A stretch of DNA of 64,000 bases from Buxus sempervirens. Its lineage: Eukaryota; Streptophyta; Magnoliopsida; Buxales; Buxaceae. Both the position numbers and the translations under genes were made by a program. Under the pieces are notes generated by a model. That model was not told the DNA's origin, did no database searches, and worked only from the letters and a program-made list of their open reading frames with translations. The stretch covers positions 23,203,126 to 23,267,125 of the forward strand of contig OX387195.1 in assembly GCA_947561395.2 (NCBI GenBank), read 5' to 3'. Of this stretch, positions 11,550-22,049 are shown piece by piece; within the stretch, counting starts at the first letter, position 1, and each line of letters begins with the position of its first letter.

Positions 11550-12929
11550 TTTTTTTTTTTTTGGTGGTAATAAGAGAATCTTTATTAACAAAAAAGCCAA
11601 TCAAGGTACATCACGAGTATACACAGAGCCACAGGAGTCATAGAGTAGAGGGAGAAGGATACAAGACGGTGGCTGGGTACGCCAAAAGCAAGAATAATGG
11701 TCCACACTAAAATTTGCTAAAGTATCAGCTACGACATTACCTTCCCTATAAATATGATGAATAATTACATGCTGAAAAGATGGCCACAGTTGAATGATAT
11801 CACAAACTATGGGTAAAATTCTCCAAGGGACTTCAGAAAGCTTCAAACACCCATCGTTGATCTTAGATAATAAGTCCACCATTACTTTTGAATCACCTTC
11901 GACACTGATGTTTGGGATATTCATAGCCTTAGCCAGTTGGAGCGCCTCAAAAACTGCGTATGTCTCTGCTTGAAGTGAATTATGAGCTTCAATTTTGGAA
12001 GCAATAGCTGCCTTGAAAAGACACTGATTACTTCTAGCAACCACTCCTATGCCAGCCATCTGGGTCGTTCTTCTATATGCACCATCAAAATTCAGCTTCA
12101 CATAGCCATCCGGTGGTGCTGTCCAGATAGCTACAGACTTCTCAGCTCTATCAATCAGAACCTCATCCCATTTTAAAAGATCATTCATCTCATAATAAAG
12201 ACGAGAAGCATGATTAATCACCTGAAAAACATTAGGGATTGACTTATCAAACAGCACCATATTTTTATGTGTCCACACAGACCACCCAAAAATAGCAATT
12301 TTAACAAGAAGCATCATCTTAGCGTCATGTTGTAGAAAAGATAGATAATGGAAAAGACTTCTAAACCATTCTAGAAATGATCGCTGTGGTCCATGCTGCT
12401 GAGAAGATCCACCAATGGCTCCAACCCAAACAGCCCGAGAGAATGGACACTTTAGCCAAATGTGCTCAACCGTCTCTGGATGCTCTTTACACAAACAACA
12501 GATGTTAGCGAAATGATGCTGCATACGGCTGGATAGTAAATGAGCCGTTGGAATCACACCTTGCAAGCTCTTCCAAAGAAAAAACTTGATCTTCGCAGGG
12601 CACTTTAGATGCCACACCTTTAGCCATATAGGATCAGCTTGTGGGAGAAAAGGTTCCATCATCATTTGATAGGCAGATGCAACAGAGAAAGCTCCATTAA
12701 TTGGAAGTGGTTTCCCATATTAATTTATCTTGGCCTAGTGACGGATAGATGGGTGTGTCGAAAATTTTTGTAGCCACCGAATGGGGCCAAATGGATAAAA
12801 TAAGAGCAGTATTCCAATAATTTGTAGAAGGGTTAATCAAGTTACTCACCCGCTTTAACTGCATTGCAGTAGATAAATTTGAAGGCCTTGGTAGAAGGGT
12901 TAATCAAGTTATTCCAATAATAAGATGTT
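11550..12929 (-). mobile_element. 5'-truncated L1 LINE (ORF2 C-terminus with RNase H) and its target duplication
   Basis: The element is flanked by 7-bp direct repeats AGTGTAC (11543-11549 and 12930-12936). It begins on the plus strand with a T-run that is its poly(A) tail, so it lies on the minus strand. A 354-codon open frame (12665-11601) gives a zinc-finger linker (CCLCKEHPETVEHIWLKC) and a full RNase H-like domain. The acidic residues are placed as usual in NFDGAY, AETYAVFEAL, EGDSKVMVDL and the REGN.VAD block. The frame continues openly upstream for about 15 codons. Unit A has the uninterrupted target site at about 4548-4556. About 12780-12925 holds a local duplication of GTAGAAGGGTTAATCAAGTT at the 5' end. 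Confidence 0.88.
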
Positions 12930-12936
12930 AGTGTAC

Positions 12937-13330
12937 ATATGATCGTCGTCCATGCACATCATCATTTATGGGAGGAAGGCTACCAGTACCTGATTTAGAC
13001 CAATTTCAAAACTGCAAACAATGGGTGTTTGAATACATCATGAAGCTGAACAAGGAAGACAGGCAGGATGGGAAGCTGATTGCGGTGTTGGGCCGTGTGA
13101 AACGTTAGAAGCAAGGTAATATTTGAGAGTATTGAACCCAACATTAGACTTACTGCTTCTGTTTTCACGACAGAGAGACTCCAGCATCATTAAGGAGAAA
13201 GAGGTGGGAGCTGGGAAAAAGAAAAGGGAGGAGAAGTTGATCAGATGGGAAAAACCAACCGGAATGAGGAGCAAACTCAATGTGTATAACAGCGTCCCCT
13301 TTCTGCAACTTTATTACAAACATTTAAACG
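12937..13330. other. shared right-hand end of tandem unit B
   Basis: Non-coding counterpart of 4556-4980. The short run GGATGGGAAGCTGATTGCGG appears twice (about 13068 and 13330), at the point where homology to unit A ends, so it may mark the recombination junction. Confidence 0.6.
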
Positions 13331-14169
13331 GATGGGAAGCTGATTGCGGAGCCAGATCACTTTGTCCACCTCGCGTTCTTCTAGTTCCCGCCATATCATC
13401 AACTCCTTGAATATTTCTTTTGTTAGTGACTTTTACCTCCTTAGTGGAATCGCCAAAAAATGTAGGTGTCTTTTTTGAATCCACGTCCACGCGCCTAGTA
13501 TTGCCTCCACGTTGTCAAGATGCCGATGACGTGTCTTCAAATCTGGATTCTGAGTAGGAGAGGTACGTCCGACGCTGGCCTAAACCACCAAATTAGCAGC
13601 AGTTCCCATGCCGTTTCCGAACAGAAGAGGGGGAGGAGTCAATAAAACGTGACAAGTAGGCAATGGCTAGAATGAGAGACGGGAGATATTCAAGTAATCC
13701 CTCGTATACCAAAGTAGAGAGCTCCTTTTATGGTAAAGACAAAGAATCTGAAGGACTTAGGGAATGTGAAGTAAGCTTGAAGAAGGTTGAGGAAAAAGAA
13801 GTGAAGTCTTGCTCTTAGCAGTCCAAGAATCAGAGAGATCCCGCCCAAATGAATGAGGCTCTCTTATTTATAGCAAGTGAGGGTATCCAGGATTGTGACA
13901 CTTGTCACGATCTGATGCTTCAGGAATATTTAATCTTTATCATAAATCTGGTCTAAAAAACGTCTAGGTTCAAGATAGGAATAAGAGATAATTATTATTT
14001 GTTTTAAATAAATAATTGAGCTCTCTTATTGGTACAGTGGGTCCCACATATCAAAATGTGAAAATATGTCACTTGATGTCTACATCATCCTAGGTTGGCA
14101 TGCCAAAGCTCATCACCGGCTGCCAACAACTCCCACGCCCATGTCCGCCACACCTTAAGGACCGCCAAA

Positions 14170-14207
<38 letters not shown>

Positions 14208-14740
14208 TTAATAGGCTTTTGCCCAAGACGAAGATCTCCACTCCAATATGCCAAATAATAATCACATTTAATTTAACAAATTATGACACCTTTAATTATT
14301 ATTTTCATTGGATAAATAATGCATGACAGATTACTTTGTTGGGTAACAGATGACCCATGACAGGTTGTTTCTGTCGGGTGACAGATAACTCATAACAAAT
14401 TTGTTATTATCATGTGACAAATCATCCATGCCAAATCGTTATATAGGTGACGTGTCAAGTTATAAAAACGGTCATCTACATTAAGCCCCCTTTTGGGTTT
14501 TAGCAATTTTCGAGTGCCAAAAGCAAAAATATAAATATATGGGGTATTTTGGTAATTAGTGATATTTAACTAATTTTAACTTGAGAAATATATCTCAATT
14601 AAATTAACTGTGCCAAAGTCTTACCCAGATTATGACAGATTAATGGCAAACTCAAATTCTAATTAGATTAGTACAAGTAAGAGTCTTATAGAACTCCAAT
14701 TTACTAGAGTTATACTCTAACTTCCAAGTCATTTCTTGAC
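13331..14740. other. spacer unique to the B-C junction; possible LTR-like sequence
   Basis: This 1.4-kb stretch has no counterpart between A and B and no supported coding region. On the minus strand CTATAAATAAGAGAGC (about 13861-13876) looks like a TATA box of the kind seen in Gypsy-type LTRs, and the flanking text resembles LTR leader sequence. I could not find TG/CA termini or a target duplication, so the LTR reading is tentative. It contains a 35-base C-run. Confidence 0.35.
14173..14207. repeat. 35-base poly(C) run
   Basis: An uninterrupted homopolymer of C. Pure runs this long are rare in plant genomes and are prone to slippage in replication and in sequencing, so its true length is uncertain. 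Confidence 0.95.
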
Positions 14741-14817
14741 AAATGGGTACAATGTTCACAAGTCATTTCTTGACAACACCATGAGCAAACACAAGAGCTT
14801 CCAAGCTTCCAATCACT

Positions 14818-17800
14818 CTAGCTCTCACCATAATTCTCTGAAACTAGCCTGAAATGGGATAATGCAGAGTTTCCACTTGATATTTTGGACACATAGCAGG
14901 CAAGGTAGTCACCGGACAGGGTTTTCCCGTATTTGGGTGGATTATCTTCTGATAATAACTCCTCCAGTGGCCCATAGGGTTCAGATTTCTTGATAGAGCT
15001 TGGATGGAGAAAACAGGCCACCGATATTTGAGGTCCAACGCTTCCAGCCAGTACTCTATGCTCCACGCTTTTAAACTTGTCATTGGTCATGAGCTACAGC
15101 GCAACATGTATAACAAAATGACAGCTGAACAAAAATTGGAAATCAAGACACTCTAGCGAGTAATCCAAACCAGTACCTGCAGAAGATCCCCAATGTTCAC
15201 TGTTAGAGCTCCCTCTATAGGAAGCACATCAACCCATTGCTTTCCATGTAGAACTTGAAGGCCTCCAACATGATTTTGCAGAAGGATGGTAACGAAACCA
15301 GCGTCTGAATGCTTGTAAGCACCAAGAGTTAAATCTGGCTCTGGACAAATCGGATAGTAATGCCCCGACAATCTGAATGTTTCGGCACATTTTATATGTT
15401 TGAAGTAGTTGTGGTTGAGACCCAGAGCCTCTGATAGTAATTCAGACAATGTTTCCTTCAAAGGATTGATACATTTCAAGTACTCTACCGTTATCTTTCT
15501 ACAAAAAATGAAGGGACAATGTTATGTTTGCTTACAATTCAATATTTCAAAGATGAGAATAAAATGTCATGACCACATACTAGAGTTGCAACTTTTACCC
15601 AGCTGGAACACGAGCCTGAACTTATCAGTTTCTTTGGTTTATGGTTCTGTTCAGTCTTTATTTTAAAGCCCAAGGTTAAGTTTCATCACACTTAGCTTGA
15701 GCAACCTCCATTGCAAGCGTAATATAGAAGTTATTAGATTTTATTTTTTGATAAATATAAACACATACTTTAGTTACAGGCAGTATAACTTCTTTATTCC
15801 CAAAATTTCATGACATTTTAAACAAGTATCTAAGATAATTGAATTGAACTTAACAATCATATCAATTTCAACAACAGACTTTTACAATAAAACTTCCTTT
15901 TCTCTATATTTCTTATCAGCCTTTTCATTAAAAAAGGAGTTTAATTTGGGTTGCCAGAGCTCAACACAAATTAAGTTCAAGCTGGGTTTGAACTCACTTG
16001 TTTGAGTTGAGTTCAGGTTGGCCTGAGTATGTGACAATTAATTTTAGTCAGAGTGAGTTCAAACTGATCAGAATCTAACCTAAAACTTATTATTCGCAAG
16101 CCTACTTGCTACATACTCATAAGTCATAAGTACACGAAGGTAAAATAGAAACTAAGATTCAATCCGAGAAAAAGATATGAGATATATTTTATCTAACTGA
16201 TGTCTCAGAACTGCATCATTGTTGCGTTTTACAACAATCATCTCATGAATTAGTGAATGGTTTACCTCTTAAAAAAGAGATAACTGGAATGAGATTAAAC
16301 CAAATGGTTTACCTCTTAAAACAGAGATAACTGGAAAAATAAAGAAAACAGCTATAAAAAGGTTAACTGCCAGATCAAATTGTGGAGTAACCAATGACAG
16401 GAAATTATCTATCAAGTTGCCAAGATATTAACATACAAAAATAAGGAACTCTTGAGATCTATACGTGTTTCAATTTAGCATTGACAAAGATTCCAGCCAA
16501 TTATTATTGCACTTTCTCTACTCAACGTATAGAAAATAGTAATAATTTGTTTCAAGAATGTGTTTTTACCAAGCAAGTTTGGCAAATGGTTAAGACATAC
16601 AACAATATATTCATGGACACAAATGAAACATATATTCTTGAATGCTCTATGAAAATTTGAAGGAACATTATAAGGAAGAAACAGAAAAAGTTCTTTATAT
16701 TGGCTGGCTAATTTCAAAGTTAAGAAATCGTATGCTATTTGAAAATAGATCAGGACATCCAGAGGAGGTTATAGGATCTGTAAGTAAGCTTCTAACAGAT
16801 AATGAAAAAGCTCAGAAGACTAATTAAAATTTACTTTGACCAGATCATACAGAGTCTAGTCACAGAAGAATGATGTCATTGGCAGCTGCACTGACCTGGA
16901 GCTCACAACAACTGGGTTAGTTAAAGCACAATTTTGATGGATCCTTAGAGAACAGAAGTACCGCAATAGAAGGCGTTTTAAGAGATTAAATAGGATGCTT
17001 GTCTTTCTTTTTGCATCAAGAATTTTATTAGACATTTTTTTCCTTAATAAATGGCCGAATTATTAACATCAAGAGAAGGTTTAGAAATTGCAAAACAATT
17101 GGGATTGAAGGTAACTCCCAGGTGGTTATAAACTTGATACAGGGCAAAGTAAATAGTCCTCGATATGCAGCAGCAATCATCACTGAAACTAAACAAGTTT
17201 TGACAGTCTATAGGGAAGTAAAATTAACACATAGTTTCAGAGAATCCAATAGATTTGCTAATAAATTGTCCAGGATCGGTCATATGTTATCTGCGATTCA
17301 GTTCATTAATACGACAGTAACTTACATTTCAGTTCAATAAAATTTCAGTTTGTTGAGAATTTGAGATTGACGGTAGGACTAGAAATACCTGCAAACCGAA
17401 GGTAATGCATCTGGATTCAAACCCACTTGAGCGTCTCGCATATCAAATGAAAATGTATCCTTCCAATTCCAAGCATTGTTATAATCTTGAACACTTGTTT
17501 TACAGTAGTAAGTCAAACTTCTCTTGACGTCGCGCGAATGGAGTTCCATCTTCAGCTCTTTGGGTTGCTCATGAAATGGTCGAACCCCTTCTATCATCTC
17601 CTCCATAACGTTGGCTGGAACTCCATGATTTACCATTTGAAAGAATCCCCATGTCTCTGCTGCCCTTCGGATTTCATCAACAATCTCCATCCTTCGATCG
17701 CCATTAGCACCTTCTAGATCTATCAAAGGAACCTGAAGCTGGTCGCTACTGGTATCTGAAGCCTTAGGAAGGTCTTCTGGACCATGTATGAAGAATCTGG

Positions 17801-17918
17801 GGATCTTCACGACCCCAGAATCCACGAGTTCTTTGACTCCGACTTTTGTTTCATCGAACTCCTTAGCTTCCTTCGCCCGGTCATAGGCTGGCATGGATTT
17901 TCCGGCGAAGACTTCCAT
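14818..17918 (-). CDS. 2-oxoglutarate/Fe(II)-dependent dioxygenase copy C, probably impaired
   Basis: Three exons on the minus strand: 17918-17389 (530 bp), 15498-15177 (322 bp) and 15093-14818 (276 bp), 375 codons, with GT-AG sites throughout. It is very close to copy B. Iron ligands His240, Asp242 (YKHSDAGF) and His296 are intact. Position 306 is Gln (GPQISVACF) where copy B and the family have the Arg that binds the 2-oxoglutarate carboxylate. The codon changed at two adjacent bases, CGG to CAA. Its upstream region is also interrupted by a MITE at the putative TATA box. The frame is open, so it may encode a stable but weakly active or inactive protein. Another co-substrate mode cannot be excluded. 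Confidence 0.9.
16485..17340 (+). mobile_element. L1 LINE 3' remnant in intron 1 of copy C
   Basis: Same remnant as at 7950-8770: a short zinc-finger-like frame, then the RNase H-like tail ([15 protein letters not shown] is present; [16 protein letters not shown] differs by one residue from copy B). It is antisense to the dioxygenase and ends about 50 bp before exon 1. Confidence 0.7.
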
Positions 17919-18036
17919 CTTGACGAGCTTAACACTGCAACACCTTGCGTTGGAGACTTGGAGATGGAAAGGTCGGCTTTGCTCATTTTGAAAGTCTGAA
18001 ACTACTCCATAACCTGGAATAAAAAGTGGGTACTGG

Positions 18037-18112
18037 GTCGGAGTTGAGAAAGACATTTTCCCTTTAAATGACTTGTCGGAGTTGAGAAACACATTTTCCC
18101 TTTAAATGACTT
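18037..18112. repeat. 38-bp tandem duplication in the copy C leader
   Basis: GTCGGAGTTGAGAAA and the following ACATTTTCCCTTTAAATGAC are repeated at 18037-18074 and 18075-18112, between the start codon and the putative TATA region. Copies A and B have a single unit. It lengthens the presumed 5' leader of copy C. Confidence 0.75.
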
Positions 18113-18125
18113 GTCTTCTTAATGA

Positions 18126-18540
18126 GGGGAAATTTAATTTTTAATGGTATTTTATCAAACTATTTAAGATTTAGTTAATAAAGTTTTGAGTTTAAATTTT
18201 TAATACATCTTTATCAAAATAATTAATTTTTAATATCATTTCACTCTTATAAATAAATTCTTCCAAAAATACCCTTATACAACTTATTTCCGAAACTTGT
18301 ACAAGTCAATGAATTAGTTTGTACAAGGCAATAAAATGACTTGTACCATGAATGAGTGACTTGTACAAGTCATTTGGATAAGTGATGTAAGGGCATTTTT
18401 AGAATAGTTGATTTGTAATAATGAAATGGCATTAAAAATTAATTATTTTCATAAAAGTATATTAAAAGTTAAAACTCAAAACTTTATTGACTAAATCTTA
18501 AATAGTTTGATAAAATACCATTAAAAATTAATTTTTCCAA
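18126..18540. mobile_element. 415-bp foldback MITE in the copy C promoter
   Basis: The ends are long imperfect inverted repeats of about 115 bp (TTTAATTTTTAATGGTATTT on the left, its complement on the right), around a short centre containing repeated ACTTGTACAAGTCA. Comparison with copies A and B puts the insertion inside CTTCTTATAAAATGAAG, the putative TATA region. A possible 8-10 bp target duplication (TAAAAAATGA on the right, a shortened form on the left) would fit a Mutator or hAT origin but is not clean. No coding capacity. Confidence 0.75.
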
Positions 18541-18960
18541 TAAAAAATGAAGGGCATTTTGTGTGTGTCAATTAGAGAGTGGAGAGAGATTAATCCATGT
18601 GCTTAATATGCTTTGTTAAAGATTTTATGGAGGTCAACCAACCTTATCTGATATCTCCATCTGTTCCAACTTCCAACCTTATCTGATATATTTGTTTAGT
18701 GAAGCATCTTGTTTAGCATCTCTCTCTCCAAATTTTCTAGGTTGCTTTGCGTATTCAAATATTATCAATGAAAAGTTTATGGGAAGTTGCTGAAAAATTA
18801 ATCAATAATGAAAGAGAAGTGCATAATAATTGAGAGAATTTTTAAGGATGAAACACAGAGATGATGTTGAACTTAAAGGATAAAACATAGAGATAATGTT
18901 GAATTCGATTCAATAGTCAAGGATAATATATTTTTGATATAATAAACTAGCAGGGTAAAG

Positions 18961-19165
18961 TAGGGCTATCAATGGGTTGTACAAACAGAGATCGTCTGCA
19001 CCCTTTGTTATGCACCCCGTGCACCAACCATTTGCGATTGATGCATCTCTCTTAAAAAAAATGTCATTTCTCTCTCTTGAAATGATTAAATGCACTAATC
19101 ACATTGAATGGGTGTGTGAGTATATGAGAAATTGGGTGCAAATGATACACTTAGGTTGTATATAT
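18961..19165. mobile_element. truncated hAT-like MITE composite (unit C)
   Basis: Starts TAGGGCTATCAATGGGTT like the elements at 1346 and 9897 and keeps the nested foldback portion. After about 19165 the similarity breaks off, so the right terminus is lost. Confidence 0.5.
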
Positions 19166-20336
19166 TTGAAGAGTGGGACGAAAACAGGGAAAGTTATCCC
19201 TTTTAAGTACAGGTTTGTAGATATGTTTCTTTTATGGCAAAGTGGTGGTTATATTATTTTAATTAAAGCCACCCCAGGTAGAGTTAGGAGAGTTTAATGT
19301 GCTCCAGACTTGTCAAATGCATTTTTACCAAACCATCAACCATTTTGAAAATTGTTTTTATAGGAATCAATTATACCGTTGAAGCTACCGTTTTTTCTTT
19401 AGGAATCAGTTTGGCATTTGCCCTTTCGTTGGAAATCTAACCAGAGTCATGAGCACAGTCACACACTCACCAAGTACAAGCCTAATTGAGAAACATGCCT
19501 ATCAAGGTGAATTATAGGCCAGATATGTGGCATACTTGACAAGACTGAGAAGATGACCGGTTGACAAACTAATTCGGTGAAGGCACCTAGGCATTGCACG
19601 CCTATGTCTATTTTACCACTGCCCCAATAGAGCATCACTCACATTTCTGATCACCAATTGCAGACAATAATAGCAACTCAGATGTAAGCTGCATCGTAAT
19701 AGAAGCTATTTGTTTACAGAAACAGAAACACATAACAGCCTCCAAATCATAGGGTGATTATGCTAACTCAAATTATGATTGGTGCTATCTCTATCAACCT
19801 CCAAATCATAGGGTGATTATGCTAACTCAAATTATGATTGGTGCTATCTCTATCAACCTAATCACAATGTGATAACCGCTTTGGCACCATTGCATTATCC
19901 ATGATGGCCAACGTCGTAGAGAGCTGATATGTCTTCTTGTATGCCAAATCCTAAGGTTTTGAAGCCACCACAAATCCTAATCCCTTGTGGATAAACCGCT
20001 TCCTCTTTAAGGAAAGGATGTCACAAACCCAACTCCTGCAGTTGAAGGAAGTAACCCCACAAGCATGTACCAACCCAGGGTTCTTGAGCTATAAGAATAC
20101 CTATAAGAACAATGAGAGAGCAAAAGAGAAAGAGGAATATTAGACAATATATGCATTAGATGATCGATTGAAAGGAAATCGATTTTAATAAACAATTTAA
20201 ATAAATTTACAATTTCTCTTCTGAAACCAACAGGTAATAATCTTCTATCACAGTTGTTTCCCAATTACCCAACTGCAAAATTTACAAACTGATAGCCCAG
20301 TCAAAAGTGTTAAATGTTAGGTATTATAATAACACA
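19166..20336. other. intergenic between dioxygenase copy C and the helicase pseudogene
   Basis: No gene seen. About 19300-19500 retains diverged similarity to the unit B upstream region near 10490-10660. A 59-bp direct duplication (unit starting CCTCCAAATCATAGGGTGAT) lies at 19739-19797 and 19798-19856. The region after 19900 is the 3' flank of the helicase pseudogene. Confidence 0.6.
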
Positions 20337-22049
20337 CTACTCGTCAGAGCCCCCATCATCTCCATCTCCAATGTCATCCTCATCCATAGGCACTTGTTCA
20401 TCTTCAACAAGATTATTACTGAAGATGGCTGTATTACTCTCCATCTCATCCATATGGCTCTCCATTGCCTCAATCATGCCTTCTTCCTTCACTGCCATGG
20501 ACTCCAAATTCCCATCACTGAAAAATGAGGTGTACGGTTTTCAAACCTGAAATAAGAAAATTAATCGTCAACGGAAACTGGTGGTGGTATAAATAAATTG
20601 AGCCTGAAAAAGTAACATAAAATTTAAGTCACCGCGAATAGAGATTTTTGCTGTTCAGCACTCTCCACAAGGTTGCGCCAATGCTTATCTTTTGTTTCAG
20701 TGTTGATGCAGAACCCACCACCTGAAGGCGTAAAGCATAAACAATAAAGGAAGCAAGTGACAGAACAAATCATTCACAACATGAGATACTCCTTACCAGG
20801 ACAGAAGATCTGGCTCTGGTAATGCCGACATTCATTCGCCTGAAATCAGATACAAACCCAATGCCTTTACCTTTGTTTGCTCTGACACATGAAAATATTG
20901 CAACATCTTTTTCTCGCCCCTGTAAGGAACAGCATAGATCCCATTACAAACAGGACAGAACTTGAGATAATCATTTGATGCCAACAAACACAGGTTTGGG
21001 CGAACACAGCTGCAACATTGTACATGAGGAGGTGGCAGAATATGTAATTTAACAGTTACAAGAAAAATCTCACAGGCCAAAAAAAGATCCAGCAGATGAA
21101 CTTAACGCACACATTTATGCAATCTTTTGGGATGCAAAAATCTTTACTGGCATCATCAATTGTACCTTCATTCGCTTCTCTTTTTCTGTTTTTTATTTAT
21201 CTATTTTTTGCAGAAGTGATACTTGATGAGACCTTCAGGTGGAAAATCAAGATGTCTTTTTATTTTTTATTTTTTTTTAAAAATAGTAAACCACCAGGTC
21301 AGTCAACCAAAATTTTGCACCTACCTGGAATCCATCAATGGTATTTATGTCAACGACTTTATCTGACTCCACGCCAAAAGTATCATGAAAACGATCCCGG
21401 AAAAGCTTCACTTGATGCCTATAAGGGGATATTATGGCTAGTCAAGAACTTGACTTGAGTTCCGGATATCTGGTCACTAATTTATGATACAGGAGAAGAA
21501 CAAAATCAACCTCATCAACGTTTACCCAAGAACCACTTCCTGAGGGCTGGGATTCTACAGCCTCTTCTATATCAAAGAAGCAGAAAGGCCCAAAGCAGCG
21601 GTAGCCATGCCATGAACGCTCAGTCTGGTCCTTGACATCAGGTCCATCCTCTAGTGCCTCAGAATAAAGTTCTCGTGAAGGACAGCTTCTTATCTGTTTG
21701 AAATTGGATTTGAACTATTAAGTTACTACACATTATTATGAATAACATAGTACAAAATAGGCAAACTTCTCTACAAAAAATAAGTTGGAATTTCAGACAT
21801 TACCTCAGGATGCATACGGTATTGGGTCTTGAGCATATGTACTGGATACCCAGCCCTCTGAAATCTCTTGAATAAGCTGATTCCATATCTAAAATAAGAA
21901 CAAAGTTAGATGGAACAAAAGAATTAAGCAACAGTTAACTTTGAAAAGGAAAATTAATAACTGAATAAATCATAGAACAAAATGCTTTACCCAAATCTTT
22001 CAGCAGTAGGAGAAATAACAGTTGCTGGCAATTGAACCAGATCACCAAC
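20337..22049 (-). pseudogene. MAA3: helicase pseudogene exons 15-20 (motifs III-VI and C-terminus)
   Basis: Exon 15 reads VGDLVQLPATVISPTAERFG; motif III normally has GDP. Exon 16 gives HMLKTQYRMHPE. Exon 17 (123 codons) gives RCFGPFCFFDI, GSWVNVDEVDFVLL and VVDINTIDGFQ, with a TGA at 21444-21442 in ...ELKSSS*LAIISPY. Exon 18 has motif [22 protein letters not shown] and [13 protein letters not shown]. Exon 19 is 89 bp where phases need 90; the shift lies between VVGSASTLK and DKHWRNLVESAEQQ. Exon 20 reads V*KPYTSFFSDGNLESM with a TGA at 20543-20541, then an acidic tail ending DDGGSDE and a normal TAG. Confidence 0.9.

Noticed and set aside
13861-13876. Host promoter (TATA on minus strand)
   Set aside because: No downstream coding region follows on that strand; the surrounding text looks more like LTR leader, and that too is unproven.
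21442-21444. TGA in helicase exon 17 as selenocysteine or programmed read-through
   Set aside because: Land plants lack selenoproteins, no stimulating context is visible, and other lesions occur in the same gene.
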